DNA from: Rathayibacter oskolensis
Lineage (GTDB): Bacteria; Actinomycetota; Actinomycetes; Actinomycetales; Microbacteriaceae
Reading direction: 5' to 3'
NCBI RefSeq assembly: GCF_900177245.1
Contig: NZ_FXBM01000001.1
Coordinates: forward strand, 1,860,001-1,924,000
Length of the DNA stretch: 64,000 nucleotides
Numbering within the stretch: the first letter of the stretch is position 1; every line of letters starts with the position of its first letter. The notes below the pieces were generated by a model. That model searched no databases. It was not told where the DNA came from and was given only the letters and a program-made list of their open reading frames with translations. Shown piece after piece: positions 43,969 through 53,751 of the stretch. The translations under genes were made by a program, and so were the position numbers.

Positions 43969-45165
43969 TCAGGGGCGCTCGGAGGCCGAGACGAGTGATC
44001 GCGACGCCTCGTCGATCACCCAGTCCGGGAGGGATCGATAGTTGAAGACCGAGGTGTAGAGCTGAGCCATCGAGTAGCCGGGGTCGATCCGCAGCGCCGA
44101 GTCGAGGTGGACCGCGGCCAGTGAGGCCACACCGCGAGACCACCAGCACCAGGCGAGCACGGTCAGGACCGCCGGTCGCGACTCGAGGGGAGCGAGCGCG
44201 GCCAGCCGAGCCAGAGCGTCGGTGGCCGGACCGATCCTGTCGCGATCGGGCCCGGAGCCTGTCCCCATCAGGAGCGCCGCGGCCGCGATGTCATGCGCGT
44301 CCGCGTCCTCCGATGCGAGTTCGCGCTCCACGATCTCGTCCATGGTCTCGCCGGTGAACGCCTGCACCGCCTCCAACCGGCGCTGCCGGCGACGGGACTC
44401 CTCCGCCGCCTCCCGCCCGAGCGCGATCTGGATCGTCAGCTGGTCGCGCAGGGGCGGCGACTGCAGGATCCGGATGATCCGCGCCTCCCACTGCGGCGTC
44501 ACCCCGCCCTCCAGCCAGCGCTCCACCGTCGGGATCACGTTCCGCTCCCGATCCACCGCACCTCGCGCGAGGACCGCCGCGACGACGGCGCGGTCGTCGT
44601 CGTCCACCGCGGGCAGCGAGGCGAGGGCGACGACGTCCAGCGGCTCCGGAGTCGCCGCACGGGCGAAGAGACCCGTCTCGCTGGTCTCGATCTCGGAGAG
44701 CGGCCGCGGACGCCGGGTCTCCGTGGGAACGGTGTAGCGCCCCCAGCCGTCGTCTGCGACCCAGGCCACACCGACGATCCCGAAGTCGGTGCGCTCGACC
44801 CGTCGCAGGATCGCCCGGCCCAGCTCCAGCATCGGGACGCCTCCCGACTGCTCGTACGAGGCCGCGGTGTAGACCACGGCGAGCACGGAGCCGGCGTGCG
44901 GCACGGACCGGATGATGCGCACGCACCCGCGCGCCAGCTCCTCGATCTCCGCTCGTCGGAGGCGCTCCGGGAGCGGGATCCGGAAGCCGCCACTCGCTCT
45001 CCTGCCGAGGAACGGAACGACGACGAGCGAGTTCTCGGGTCGCATCCCGATCATCGACGGGACGGCCGAGAGCAGATCCTCGAAGCCGCTCGCACGGAGC
45101 AGCTCGGGTTCTCGATCGGGGACTCGGTGGGAGGGGCCTGACGCGGGGTGCTCGGTTCTGGTCAT
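43969..45165 (-). CDS. DUF4192 domain-containing protein
   Basis: A 398-residue cytoplasmic protein found across actinobacteria. The DUF4192 start is clear: LLSAVPSMIGMRPENSLVVV and then FRIPLPERLR. The C-terminal half has the family's helical part with AWCWWSRGVASLAAVHLDSAL. Function is unknown. The ATG at 45165 was chosen; a longer upstream extension has no family features. Confidence 0.9.
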   Translation of the reverse strand: MTRTEHPASGPSHRVPDREPELLRASGFEDLLSAVPSMIGMRPENSLVVVPFLGRRASGGFRIPLPERLRRAEIEELARGCVRIIRSVPHAGSVLAVVYTAASYEQSGGVPMLELGRAILRRVERTDFGIVGVAWVADDGWGRYTVPTETRRPRPLSEIETSETGLFARAATPEPLDVVALASLPAVDDDDRAVVAAVLARGAVDRERNVIPTVERWLEGGVTPQWEARIIRILQSPPLRDQLTIQIALGREAAEESRRRQRRLEAVQAFTGETMDEIVERELASEDADAHDIAAAALLMGTGSGPDRDRIGPATDALARLAALAPLESRPAVLTVLAWCWWSRGVASLAAVHLDSALRIDPGYSMAQLYTSVFNYRSLPDWVIDEASRSLVSASERP

Positions 45166-45260
45166 GGCGGACACCGTCCTCCACCGGTGCCACCGGCGGG
45201 GAGCGCGCAGCAGCATCCGTGGACGGAGTGCTTCGCTCGCCGCCTGGGGAGGAGAGCGTG

Positions 45261-46235
45261 TCAGCTCCTCCGGGCGCCCCTCGGCTCGGTTCCGGCCGAG
45301 TCGAGCGCTCCCCGCACGCGCTCCACCGCGGTCGACAGGCCGTCGAGCACCGCCGGCTCGCCGTCCAGCCGGTAGTCGACCTCCGTCGGGATCCAGACGA
45401 GGGCGGACAGCAGGCCCTCCACCGTCTCGGACTCGACCGGCCACCGCGTCCGACTCGCATCCAGCGCCTCGGCTCCGGCCGACCACCGACCGAGCACCTC
45501 GATCACCTCCCGCAGCGGGAGCGACAGCACCACGTCGAGGCGGAACCGCCCGTCGAGCCCCGCGTCCGTCTGCGCGTCCGGCGGCACGCGCGCCTCGAAA
45601 CGCACTCTCGTGCCGACGACACGGCTCATCCGATCGAGCCGGAACGTCCGCCACCCTTCGCGGCGCAGATCCCAGCAGACGACCACCCACGTGCGGTGGG
45701 TGGACACCACGGCGTGCGGATCGACGAGCCGATCGGTCTCGGTGCCGTCCGCCGCCGTGTAGTGGAACCGGATCCGCTCCTGGTCGCGGCAGGCGAGCGC
45801 GAGCCTCCCGAGAAGCTCCTGCGGCACCACCGCCTCGCGGCGGCGCCCCCACCGCTGCAGGCCGCTGACGGCGGCGACGCGCTCGCGCAGGGCGGCCGGG
45901 AGCACCTGCTCGAACTTCGCCAGAGCGCTCAGTGTCGTGCGCTCGCCGTCCACCAGACCCTCGTCCGCCGCGAGACGGAGCCCGACCGCCACGGTCACCG
46001 CCTCGTCGTCGCTCAGGAGGAGCGGCGGGACGCGCGTTCCCGCCTCCAGCCGGTAGCCGCCGGCAGCGCCCCTGGCCGCCAGCACCCGGTAGCCGAGGCT
46101 CCGCAGCCGCTCGACGTCGCGGCGGAGGGTGCGCTCGGTCACCCCGAGCCGCGAGGCGAGTGCGGGTCCCGACCACTGCTGGTGGGTCTGCAGCAGGTCG
46201 AGCAGTGACAGGACGCGCGAGGTGGTCTCGGACAT
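45261..46235 (-). CDS. YafY-type regulator with HTH and WYL domains
   Basis: A 324-residue transcription factor. The HTH_11 domain (7-60) has GPALASRLGVTERTLRRDVERL. The WYL domain (about 140-220) carries RIRFHYTAADGTETDRLVDP and WRTFRLDRMSRV, and a C-terminal extension follows. WYL proteins sense small ligands or nucleic acids. It is divergent from a small VOC protein 113 nt away, which it probably regulates. Confidence 0.93.
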   Translation of the reverse strand: MSETTSRVLSLLDLLQTHQQWSGPALASRLGVTERTLRRDVERLRSLGYRVLAARGAAGGYRLEAGTRVPPLLLSDDEAVTVAVGLRLAADEGLVDGERTTLSALAKFEQVLPAALRERVAAVSGLQRWGRRREAVVPQELLGRLALACRDQERIRFHYTAADGTETDRLVDPHAVVSTHRTWVVVCWDLRREGWRTFRLDRMSRVVGTRVRFEARVPPDAQTDAGLDGRFRLDVVLSLPLREVIEVLGRWSAGAEALDASRTRWPVESETVEGLLSALVWIPTEVDYRLDGEPAVLDGLSTAVERVRGALDSAGTEPRGARRS

Positions 46236-46348
46236 GTGTCGATTCTGCTCGGCAATCAGGACAGGAAGCGACCTGATGGACCTCTACGGTCATGACCAGA
46301 CGCGGAGGCGGTCATCGGCTCCGGGATCACGACGAGAAGGAGAGACCC

Positions 46349-46720
46349 ATGGACATGAAGCTCGAGCTGGTCCCCGTGCCGGTGACGGACGTCGACCGCG
46401 CGAAGGACTTCTACGTGACCTCGATCGGCTTCGTCGCCGATCACGACCACGTGGTGAACGAGGGTCTGCGCTTCGTGCAGCTGACCCCGCCCGGCTCGGC
46501 CTGCTCGATCGTGCTGGGCGTCGGCATCACCGAGATGGAGCCGGGATCGCAGAAGGGACTGCAGATGGTGGTCGAGAACGCCGAGCAGGCCCGGGAGGAG
46601 CTGCTCGGCCGCGGCGCGCCGGTGTCCGAGATCGACTCCCAGCCGTGGGGCGAGTTCGTGTACTTCGCCGACCCCGACGGCAACACCTGGGCGCTCCAGC
46701 AGATCGTGTACCCGAGCTGA
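46349..46720 (+). CDS. VOC (glyoxalase/bleomycin resistance) family protein
   Basis: A 123-residue single-domain VOC protein: KLELVPVPVTDVDRAKDFYV at the start, FVQLTPPGSACSIVLG in the middle and FVYFADPDGNTWALQQI at the end, holding the usual metal-ligand positions. It may be a dioxygenase, lyase or binding protein; the family does not define the substrate. A strong GAAGGAGAG lies before the ATG at 46349, so an earlier start at 46292 is unlikely. Divergent from the WYL regulator. Confidence 0.93.
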   Translation: MDMKLELVPVPVTDVDRAKDFYVTSIGFVADHDHVVNEGLRFVQLTPPGSACSIVLGVGITEMEPGSQKGLQMVVENAEQAREELLGRGAPVSEIDSQPWGEFVYFADPDGNTWALQQIVYPS

Positions 46721-46759
46721 GCCTGCCGGCGGCCCGGGATCGCGGGCCGCCGGACGGCA

Positions 46760-49700
46760 TCAGAACTCGGCTCGGAACGGCCCCGCCTCCGTCGGCGCGA
46801 CACCGTACCCGCCGAGGAAGTGCAGCGTGACCGCCATTCCCGGCTCGAGGCTCCGGAGGAAGACGAAGAAGGAGCCGTCCGCGCTCACCTCCGACGTCGC
46901 CGTGCGCTGCCGATCGAGCTCCTCGCCCTCGGCCAGGGCGGTCATCAGCACCGTGCCGTTGTCGGCCGGCTTCCCGTCGGCTCGCAGCACGACCCCGGAG
47001 GCGCCCGGCTCGGCGAAGAACGCGACGTCTTCGATGCGGGTGGCCCGGCCGGAGTCGACCTCGAGGGTGGCGCCCCCGGTGCAGAGCGCAGCGCACACGC
47101 CGGACACCCACCCCGAGATCTCGAGCACGTTCGACTGCTCCCAGATCAGGCCGCGATGCTGCTCGACGAACCCCTGCCAGACCGGGTCGCCGTCGAGCGA
47201 CTCCGTCATGACCTCGATCTCACGCGACTGCCGCGCGGGGAGGGACAGCCAGGCGTGCTCGAGGTAGGTGCGGTAGAAGGGCGACGTCTGCCTCACGCGC
47301 GGGTAGACGATCGCCGTCTCATCGGTCGGGTTCTCGAGCCTCACGGTGAAGCGCTTGCGCGCCGAAGGAGACGCGCTCTCCGACCAGAACCGGTCGTAGT
47401 TCGACTGCGCCGTGTTGTCGCGGTCGCTGCTCTCGTGGATCGCCGGGTCGCCGGGCTCCTCGTAGAGCGGGATGTCGACGACGATGCAGTGGTGCCCGCT
47501 CCCCGGCGCCACCCAGGTGATCCCGAGCTCTCGCACCTGCCCCGCCGGGATGGTCACCGGATCGGAGACGCCGAGCGGCTCCAGGGCCGGCGGCGGAGCG
47601 TCGGTGCCGTTCGTGGTCAGGTTCTTGATCGAGAAGGAGGCGCGGACGTCGCGGGCGTCGACACCCCCGCGGTTCCGCACACGGGCGACCAGACGGTTCG
47701 GGTTGCCGCCCCACGGGACGTTCAGCCACCGGGCGTCCGCGTCGCTCTTCGCGTTGCGCACCTCGATGTCAGGGCTCTGCCACTGCTTGTCGCCGTTCGG
47801 CCACGGCCGGATGGAGAGCTCGGGGCGCGCCTCCGAGTCGTAGCGGATCTGCAGGTCGGCGCTGTCGGGTCTTACGGCGACGACCTTCGCGACGAAGTCC
47901 TTGGGGGCTCCCTCGGTGAAGTCCTTCTCGCGGTAGTCGTCGCCGGGCGAGAGGAACGCGCCCTGCCGGAGGATCCCGTCGGTGTCGTCGATCGCGTCCG
48001 GATCGTCGTACAGCCTCAGCGTCATCGGTCTCGAGTCGTAGTTCTGCCCGCCGATCGGCGAGACGACGTCGACTCCCACGACGACCTCGTTCATCGGCAG
48101 CTGCGCGTCACCGAGCGAGGCGCCCTGTCGGCTGCGGTACTCGAAGTAGTAGTTGCGGCCGTTCGCGATGCGCACCTCGATCCCCCGGAGCGACCCCGGC
48201 GGGATCGTCTTCGTCTGCAGCGCCTGCAGCGTCACGGGCTGCAGGACGGGGGCGCCTCCGGCGGCGGCGAAGTCGAACGAGCGGATCTCGGCGGGTGCTA
48301 TCCACCCCAGCGCCATCCGCATCGACAGGCTGAGCTGCGGCAGACCCCGGTCTCGATGCATCAGATCCCAGTCCCGCAGCGCGCGCTCGGCGTTGCCGGC
48401 GTTCATCCACGGGTAGAGGTAGAGGTCGGGCAGCCCGAGGGTGTGCCCGAGCTCGTGGGCGAGCGTCTCGTACAGCTGACGGCCGTCGAGTGCCGTCCAG
48501 TCGGCCGGCATGAACAGGAGCGGTATCGTGCGGTCCACGCCGTCGAGCTTGACCGTCTGCGTCGACTGCTGCGGCCAGACGTAGCGGCCGATGCTCATCG
48601 GAGTCGGCGGAGAGACGGTGCCGTCCGGCGCGCTCGCCGTGCGGACCACGAACGCGACGGCATCCGTCTTCGAGAGGTCGAGCACCGGTGGCCTCGGCGG
48701 AGTCGCCGAGGCGGCGTCGGCGTTGGCCTGGGCGACCAGGGAAGCGAAGGCCTTCCACGTGTCGGGCTTCGGGTTCCATCGCCGGGGTCGCGTCATCCCC
48801 GGGTTCGCCGGATCCGGCTCGGTCTCGACCTCGAAGTAGTCCTCCCAGGGGCCGGTCGTGTGCAGGGGCCCGGCGATCGCGTTCCCGACCAGGCGCACGG
48901 ACAGCTTGCCGTAGGACGTCTCGGCGAAGTAATCGGACACCGACCGGGTGACGCCTCCCAGGGTCACGCCGTCCACCATCGCGTCCTTCCAGTCCTTCCT
49001 GATCGCCGAGAGGTCGGCCGCGGGATAGGTCGCCGTCGTCGTGTCCACCAGCACGATGCCGACCCGCCAGACCGGGCCGACGGGGTACACGCCGATGTTC
49101 TGCGGTCCCGCGCTCCCCCCTCCCCAGGCGTGGCGCACGACGGGTGCGTCGACCGCGCCCGTGACACTGAACGACGGACCGGCCGTCGCATCCGCCCACC
49201 GGTCGTCGACCGAGAAGCGGGCCCGGCCGACGGTCTCGCCGGTGGAGCTGTCGGTCGCGATCACCGTCGACTCGCCCGGCCTCCAGCCGGCGAGCAGGAG
49301 GAGGTGCGGGTCGGAGGCATCGAACGTGTCGTCCCGCGAGGGCGAGACGGAGCCGTGGTCCTCGTCCTCGACGCTCAGGACGACGTCGTCGACCGACAGT
49401 CCACTGCCGAGGAGCTCCAGCCGGACGGGCGTGTAGGCGCCGAGGAACAGCGGAGCCGGATCGATGACGAGACGGACGGGGTCGGTCGTCCCGAGCGGGA
49501 CCGGGTAGTCGAAGAGGGATCCACCGGCCGCGATCATCGCGCGGTCCGGGCCGAGCGCGATCGCGGCGGTGACGGGAGCGCCGGCGCCGATCGGAGGAAG
49601 ACTCCGCACGAGTCCCGCGTCCGAGACCGCCGCGACCTCGCCCCCAGCGCCGACGACCAGGCACCAGCCGGTTCCGAGATCGGCGATGCGGTGGCCGAAC

Positions 49701-50272
49701 GTCAGCGGCGCCTGCGTCGCACGCCGCACCGTCGCCGCGCCCAGGTCCGCGACGTCGACGTGGACGCCTCCTGCGACGGGGACCAGCAGATGCACGGTCG
49801 TCGCCGCAGCGTCCACGGCGAGAGCCGAGACGCCGTCGAGACCCGGGACCAGGACCGCCGATCCGGCCGCCGGCGGCATCGCGAGACGTTCGAGGAGCGT
49901 CCCACCCGAGGAGAGCACGGCCAGTCCCGGATCGGGTTCGGGGTCGCGGAGGAAGGCGAGGGCGCGCACCGGCCCGGCCGGTTCGGGCAGGCCCGTCGCC
50001 GCCGCGCGGTCGGCCCCCGACAGTCTGCCGAGCCAGAGCCCGTCGCCGGCCGCGACGGCGACCCGGCGACTCGGCCCGTGCACCGCGACCCCGATCGGCG
50101 CGGTGTAGCCCGAGCCGATCGACCGGGTCTCGTAGAGCCCGTCCTCCTCCCGGAGGAGATCGACGACGCTCACGCGACCCGACCGTTCGAGCACCACGAC
50201 CACCTGCCGTGATTCCGAGTAGTCGAGTCCGACGATCTCGGTGAAGTCTGTTGCGACGAGCTGTGCGGGCAT
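46760..50272 (-). CDS. Large M6-like zinc metalloprotease with propeller and Ig-like domains
   Basis: A 1170-residue protein. Residues 1-270 look like a beta-propeller of short repeated strands (SESRQVVVVLERSGRVSVVD). An Ig-like stretch follows, and then a metalloprotease domain. Its zinc motif HELGHTLGLPDLYLYP lies at about residue 604, followed by RDWDLMHRDRGLPQLSLSM and ALGWI, as in immune inhibitor A (M6) proteases. The C-terminal 400 residues include a CARDB-like domain (RLVARVRNRGGVDARDVRAS). No signal peptide is seen at MPAQLVATDF, which is unusual for an M6 protease. AAGGGCGGGG precedes the ATG at 50272. Confidence 0.82.
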   Translation of the reverse strand: MPAQLVATDFTEIVGLDYSESRQVVVVLERSGRVSVVDLLREEDGLYETRSIGSGYTAPIGVAVHGPSRRVAVAAGDGLWLGRLSGADRAAATGLPEPAGPVRALAFLRDPEPDPGLAVLSSGGTLLERLAMPPAAGSAVLVPGLDGVSALAVDAAATTVHLLVPVAGGVHVDVADLGAATVRRATQAPLTFGHRIADLGTGWCLVVGAGGEVAAVSDAGLVRSLPPIGAGAPVTAAIALGPDRAMIAAGGSLFDYPVPLGTTDPVRLVIDPAPLFLGAYTPVRLELLGSGLSVDDVVLSVEDEDHGSVSPSRDDTFDASDPHLLLLAGWRPGESTVIATDSSTGETVGRARFSVDDRWADATAGPSFSVTGAVDAPVVRHAWGGGSAGPQNIGVYPVGPVWRVGIVLVDTTTATYPAADLSAIRKDWKDAMVDGVTLGGVTRSVSDYFAETSYGKLSVRLVGNAIAGPLHTTGPWEDYFEVETEPDPANPGMTRPRRWNPKPDTWKAFASLVAQANADAASATPPRPPVLDLSKTDAVAFVVRTASAPDGTVSPPTPMSIGRYVWPQQSTQTVKLDGVDRTIPLLFMPADWTALDGRQLYETLAHELGHTLGLPDLYLYPWMNAGNAERALRDWDLMHRDRGLPQLSLSMRMALGWIAPAEIRSFDFAAAGGAPVLQPVTLQALQTKTIPPGSLRGIEVRIANGRNYYFEYRSRQGASLGDAQLPMNEVVVGVDVVSPIGGQNYDSRPMTLRLYDDPDAIDDTDGILRQGAFLSPGDDYREKDFTEGAPKDFVAKVVAVRPDSADLQIRYDSEARPELSIRPWPNGDKQWQSPDIEVRNAKSDADARWLNVPWGGNPNRLVARVRNRGGVDARDVRASFSIKNLTTNGTDAPPPALEPLGVSDPVTIPAGQVRELGITWVAPGSGHHCIVVDIPLYEEPGDPAIHESSDRDNTAQSNYDRFWSESASPSARKRFTVRLENPTDETAIVYPRVRQTSPFYRTYLEHAWLSLPARQSREIEVMTESLDGDPVWQGFVEQHRGLIWEQSNVLEISGWVSGVCAALCTGGATLEVDSGRATRIEDVAFFAEPGASGVVLRADGKPADNGTVLMTALAEGEELDRQRTATSEVSADGSFFVFLRSLEPGMAVTLHFLGGYGVAPTEAGPFRAEF

Positions 50273-50575
50273 GCCGCCCCGCCCTTCCGGGCGCGCCGAG
50301 CGCACCCTGTCGACCCGCACGCGCAGGCGGTGCGGGATCCGCTGACGATCTCTTCCGGCAGCACGCCGTGGTCGGCGGCCGGAGAGGCGGCATCGTCGGC
50401 GACGCGTGCGATCCGGCGCTGAGCGCCGGACGAGGGGCAGCTGGAGTCTCCTCCTGGGTGGCCGACTTGTCCAGGTACCGAGAGGCGACGGGGCCGGGTG
50501 CCCCGATCCGGATCACGGTGAGACGATCGCGTCTCTCGCGACACTGTCAGAGTGAGAGCGGGAGGAGGTGCGGCC
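50273..50575. other. 303-nt divergent promoter region
   Basis: It separates the metalloprotease and sigma factor genes. I see no gene and no strong repeat; GGCGCTGAGCGCC at about 50413-50425 is a short dyad. Both promoters should lie here, but I could not place them. Confidence 0.5.
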
Positions 50576-51142
50576 GTGACGATCGTCGAGGAGTCCGACG
50601 CCGAGCTCGTGCGGCGAGCCGCGGCAGGCAGCGAGGTCGCCTTCCGCACCCTCTATCGCGCCTACATCCGCCCGGTCTACTGGCTCGCGCACGGCCTGCT
50701 GCACGACGCGGGCGATGCCGAGGACGTCGCTCAAGAGACGTTCGTCGTCGCCTGGAGGAAGCTCGGCGACCTCGACCTCGTGAGCGACTCGATCCTTCCG
50801 TGGCTCGCCACGATCTGCCGGTTCCAGGCCGCGAACCGGGCCCGTTCCCGCCGGCGCGATCGCGAGCAGACGGTCGAGGCCGACGACGACCTGGCCTCCC
50901 CGCACGACCTCGAGCAGCAGATGGTGACGGCGGCACTCACCGAGGCGATCCTCCGCGAGACGGAGGGGCTCGCCGAGCTCGACCGGGCGATCTTCCGGCT
51001 CTGCGCCACCGAGGGCCGCGCCTACGACGAGGCAGCGGCCGCCCTCGGCGTCTCGCACGCCACCGTCCGCAACCGCCTCTCGCGCGTCAGACGACGCCTC
51101 CGCCTGGTGGTCGACGACTTCCGAGGAGCCGAGCAGCCATGA
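50576..51142 (+). CDS. RNA polymerase sigma factor, ECF-like
   Basis: A 188-residue sigma factor with regions 2 and 4 only. Region 2 is LYRAYIRPVYWLAHGLLHDA then GDAEDVAQETFVVAWRKL. Region 4 is GRAYDEAAAALGVSHATVRNRLSRVRRRLR. I chose GTG 50576 because GGAGGAGG lies 9 nt upstream. The stop overlaps the DUF4349 gene (ATGA), which makes that membrane protein the likely regulator of the sigma factor. Confidence 0.93.
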   Translation: MTIVEESDAELVRRAAAGSEVAFRTLYRAYIRPVYWLAHGLLHDAGDAEDVAQETFVVAWRKLGDLDLVSDSILPWLATICRFQAANRARSRRRDREQTVEADDDLASPHDLEQQMVTAALTEAILRETEGLAELDRAIFRLCATEGRAYDEAAAALGVSHATVRNRLSRVRRRLRLVVDDFRGAEQP

Positions 51143-52260
51143 CAGAACCCCTCACCCTCCCCCCGCTCGACGACGTGCGCGTCTCCGCCCTCGAGGCGCG
51201 GGTCTTCCGCTCGATCGCCGCCTCCCGCGCAGCACGAGCGACCCGACGCCGGCGGGCGGCCGCTCTCGGAGGGGTCGCCGCCGGGCTCCTCGTCGTCGCG
51301 GTGGTCATCGGTCCGCTCGTCGGCGGCGCGGGCCTCGGCGCGTCCTCGAGCGCGGGCAGCTCGGCCGCCGACGGGGCCGCGGTCTCCGGAGAGAGCGGCG
51401 CCGTCTCGAACCCGCAGGTCGCCCCCGAGTCGGCCGACAGCGCGGCGGGTGATGCGTCCGGCGACGCGGCATCGACCCGTGAGATCGTCTCGAGCGCGTC
51501 GGCCACCGTCGAGGTCGACTCGGTCGCCGACGCGCTCGCCGCCCTCACGACCACCGCCACCGAGCTCGGCGGCTACGTCGAGAGCTCGACCACGTCCTCA
51601 CTCGAGACAGGCAGCGATTCGACGGGCACGGGCGCGATGGGTGCCGACTCGATGAGCGCCGATTCGATGGCTGTCGATCCCTACCTCTTCCAGCCGCTGC
51701 CCGACGGGGCCGGAGTCATCACGATCCGCGTGCCCGCCGATCGCCTCGCCGATGCACGCGGATCGCTCGCCTCCCTGGGGGCGGTGACCGCGACCTCGAT
51801 CAGCCGCCAAGACGTCACGACGCAGGCGATCGACCTGCGCGCCAGGGTCGATTCCGCGCAGGCCTCGGTCGACAGGCTGACCGAGCTCGTCGCCCAGGCC
51901 GGCAGCCTCGCCGATCTCCTGGCCGCGGAGTCCGCCCTCGCCGACCGCCAGGCCTCCCTCGAGTCCTACCAGCAGCAGCTCACGGCACTCGAGAGTCAGG
52001 TCTCCCTCGCCTCGCTCACGGTCACCGCGGTGCCGGAGTCGCCCCCCACCTCCGCAGAGCCCGCCGGCTTCATCGACGGTCTCCTCGCCGGCTGGAACGG
52101 CCTGATCGCCGCCGCGAACGGCGCGCTGATCGGCATCGGCTTCCTGCTCCCCTGGCTCGCCGTGGTCGGGGTCGTCGCCCTGATCGTCGTCGCCATCCGG
52201 CGCCGCCGCGGCCCTCCCCGTCCTCCCCAGAGCAGCGGGGCCGAGGCACCCGACGCCTGA
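51139..52260 (+). CDS. DUF4349 membrane protein, possible anti-sigma partner
   Basis: A 373-residue protein with a short cytoplasmic N-terminus (1-43), one membrane helix (about 45-65), and a large outside region. The DUF4349 domain shows EIVSSASATVEVDSVADAL, GVITIRVPADRLADARGSL and QAIDLRARVDSAQASVDRLT, then a coiled coil. A second membrane helix lies near 335-355 with a basic tail. The 4-nt overlap with the sigma gene suggests an anti-sigma or signal-sensing role; no zinc anti-sigma motif is present. Confidence 0.88.
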   Translation: MTEPLTLPPLDDVRVSALEARVFRSIAASRAARATRRRRAAALGGVAAGLLVVAVVIGPLVGGAGLGASSSAGSSAADGAAVSGESGAVSNPQVAPESADSAAGDASGDAASTREIVSSASATVEVDSVADALAALTTTATELGGYVESSTTSSLETGSDSTGTGAMGADSMSADSMAVDPYLFQPLPDGAGVITIRVPADRLADARGSLASLGAVTATSISRQDVTTQAIDLRARVDSAQASVDRLTELVAQAGSLADLLAAESALADRQASLESYQQQLTALESQVSLASLTVTAVPESPPTSAEPAGFIDGLLAGWNGLIAAANGALIGIGFLLPWLAVVGVVALIVVAIRRRRGPPRPPQSSGAEAPDA

Positions 52261-52308
52261 TCACCCCCGGTGGGGGGCTAAGCGCTGAGGAGCTCCGGGC
52301 ACCATGGG

Positions 52309-52650
52309 TCAGGCGCGCAGCACCTTCTCCATCGACCGGCTCGTCCTGAGCTCATCGACGAGCTTGTCGAGTCGGCGGATGTTCTGCATGAGGGGATCCT
52401 CGACCTCCTCGACCCGCACCCCGCAGATCATTCCGGTGACCAGCTCAGCGTTCGGGTTCATCCTCGCCGAAGCGAAGAACTCCTCGAAGGTCGTGCCGCT
52501 CTCGAGGTGCTCGCGCAGCTCCTCGTCCGAGTATCCGGTCAGCCACGCAATGACCGCATCGACATCGGCCTGCGTCCGCCCCCTCCGCTCCGCCTTGGCG
52601 ACGTAGTGCGGGTACACCGAGGCGACGCTCGTCGCAAAGATCCTGTGCAT
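52309..52650 (-). CDS. DUF2200 domain protein
   Basis: A 113-residue cytoplasmic protein. MHRIFATSVASVYPHYVAKA, AVIAWLTGYSDEEL and MICGVRVEEVEDPLMQNIR span the entire DUF2200 family, whose usual length is about 110-120. Function is unknown. The gene stands alone between convergent and unrelated genes. Confidence 0.92.
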   Translation of the reverse strand: MHRIFATSVASVYPHYVAKAERRGRTQADVDAVIAWLTGYSDEELREHLESGTTFEEFFASARMNPNAELVTGMICGVRVEEVEDPLMQNIRRLDKLVDELRTSRSMEKVLRA

Positions 52651-52843
52651 GCTCGAAGGCTAGTCCCGCGGCCTCGTCCGCGGGGCCCGGTCGGGCACGG
52701 CCGCAGCACGAGGAGGCACCCGGAACGGACACCCGCGCTGCTCGAGGCGCCTGCGGCATCGATCTGCGACATGCCCTCGGGAGCGGCCGGAAGCGGCGCG
52801 TCCTGCCGCGCAGAGAAGTCCAGACCGGCCGCAGACATGACGA

Positions 52844-52875
52844 AGCCCCGATGAGAACAGCGTCTCATCAGGGCT
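52844..52875 (-). terminator. Terminator downstream of tRNA-Pro
   Basis: AGCCCCGATGAGA and TCTCATCAGGGCT form a 13-bp stem with one mismatch and a 6-nt loop, directly after the 3' end of the tRNA on the minus strand. Confidence 0.8.
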
Positions 52876-52880
52876 TTCTG

Positions 52881-52954
<74 letters not shown>

Positions 52955-53111
52955 TGGCAGTCCGGACCGAGGTCCGGGCAACTCGACTACCCTAGCGGAT
53001 CCCGCCTCCGGAAGTGAAAACGACCGGTGCTCGGCGCCCGTAGACTCGCGGGGCGCCGAGCGGCGCAGAGCAGGGTCGCACGGGGTGCGCCGGGACGAGA
53101 AGGGCCAAGCA

Positions 53112-53696
53112 GTGGACGCACGGCAGAGACGGTCGCAGACGGCACTGCACGCAGCCATCATCGACCTGGCCACTGCCCGCGACGTCTCGACGCTCACCGT
53201 CTCCGACATCACCGATCGCGCAGGGGTGAACCGCTCGACCTTCTACGCTCACGCCGCGTCGGCGGCCGAGCTGCTCTGCGCGGCGCTCCGCTCCGAGCTC
53301 GACACCATTCGCGACGGGTACCTCGCCGAGCTCCGGGCGGGAGCCACGACGGCCGCGACGATCCGCACCGGGACCGCCAGGATCCTCGGGCACCTCGAGG
53401 GCCACCGCGAGCTCTACCTCCGCGCGTTCGATGCAGCCGGAGGCGACTCGGGCCTGCGCGAGATGCTGACCGTCCACTTCCGCTTCTCGGTCGTCGCCAC
53501 GATCGAGACCGGGATGCTCGAGATCCCCGAGGACGACGGGCTCGGGGCCTTCCTCGCGGACGGGACGGCCGCCTACCTCGCCGCCGGATCCACCGGCCTG
53601 ATGGAGGCGTGGCTGCGCCTCCCGGCTCCCCGCCGCCCCGAGACCTACCTCGCCGCCTACCGACGGCTGCTGCCGCCGTGGTGGCCGTTCGCCTAG
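53112..53696 (+). CDS. TetR-family regulator
   Basis: A 194-residue regulator. The HTH (about 8-55) reads AAIIDLATARDVSTLTVSDIT and AGVNRSTFYAHAASAAEL. The C-terminal domain is of the TetR_C group with a Pro/Trp-rich end (LLPPWWPFA). GTG start at 53112. It is separated from der by a bidirectional terminator. Its target is not evident; no likely partner gene is adjacent. Confidence 0.9.
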   Translation: MDARQRRSQTALHAAIIDLATARDVSTLTVSDITDRAGVNRSTFYAHAASAAELLCAALRSELDTIRDGYLAELRAGATTAATIRTGTARILGHLEGHRELYLRAFDAAGGDSGLREMLTVHFRFSVVATIETGMLEIPEDDGLGAFLADGTAAYLAAGSTGLMEAWLRLPAPRRPETYLAAYRRLLPPWWPFA

Positions 53697-53714
53697 AACC
53701 GAACCGCCCGCCGC

Positions 53715-53751
53715 CACCTCCGGCTCGCACAGACACGTCCGGCTCGCGGGA
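53715..53751. repeat. Dispersed 37-bp intergenic repeat, copy B
   Basis: It begins CACCTCCGGCTCGCACAGAC and matches 30444-30480 at 34 of 37 positions. Its 3' part forms the left arm of the terminator at 53738-53774. Confidence 0.8.

Noticed and set aside
46820-50212. 1130-codon plus-strand frame
   Set aside because: Antisense of the M6-like metalloprotease; it has no recognisable motif.
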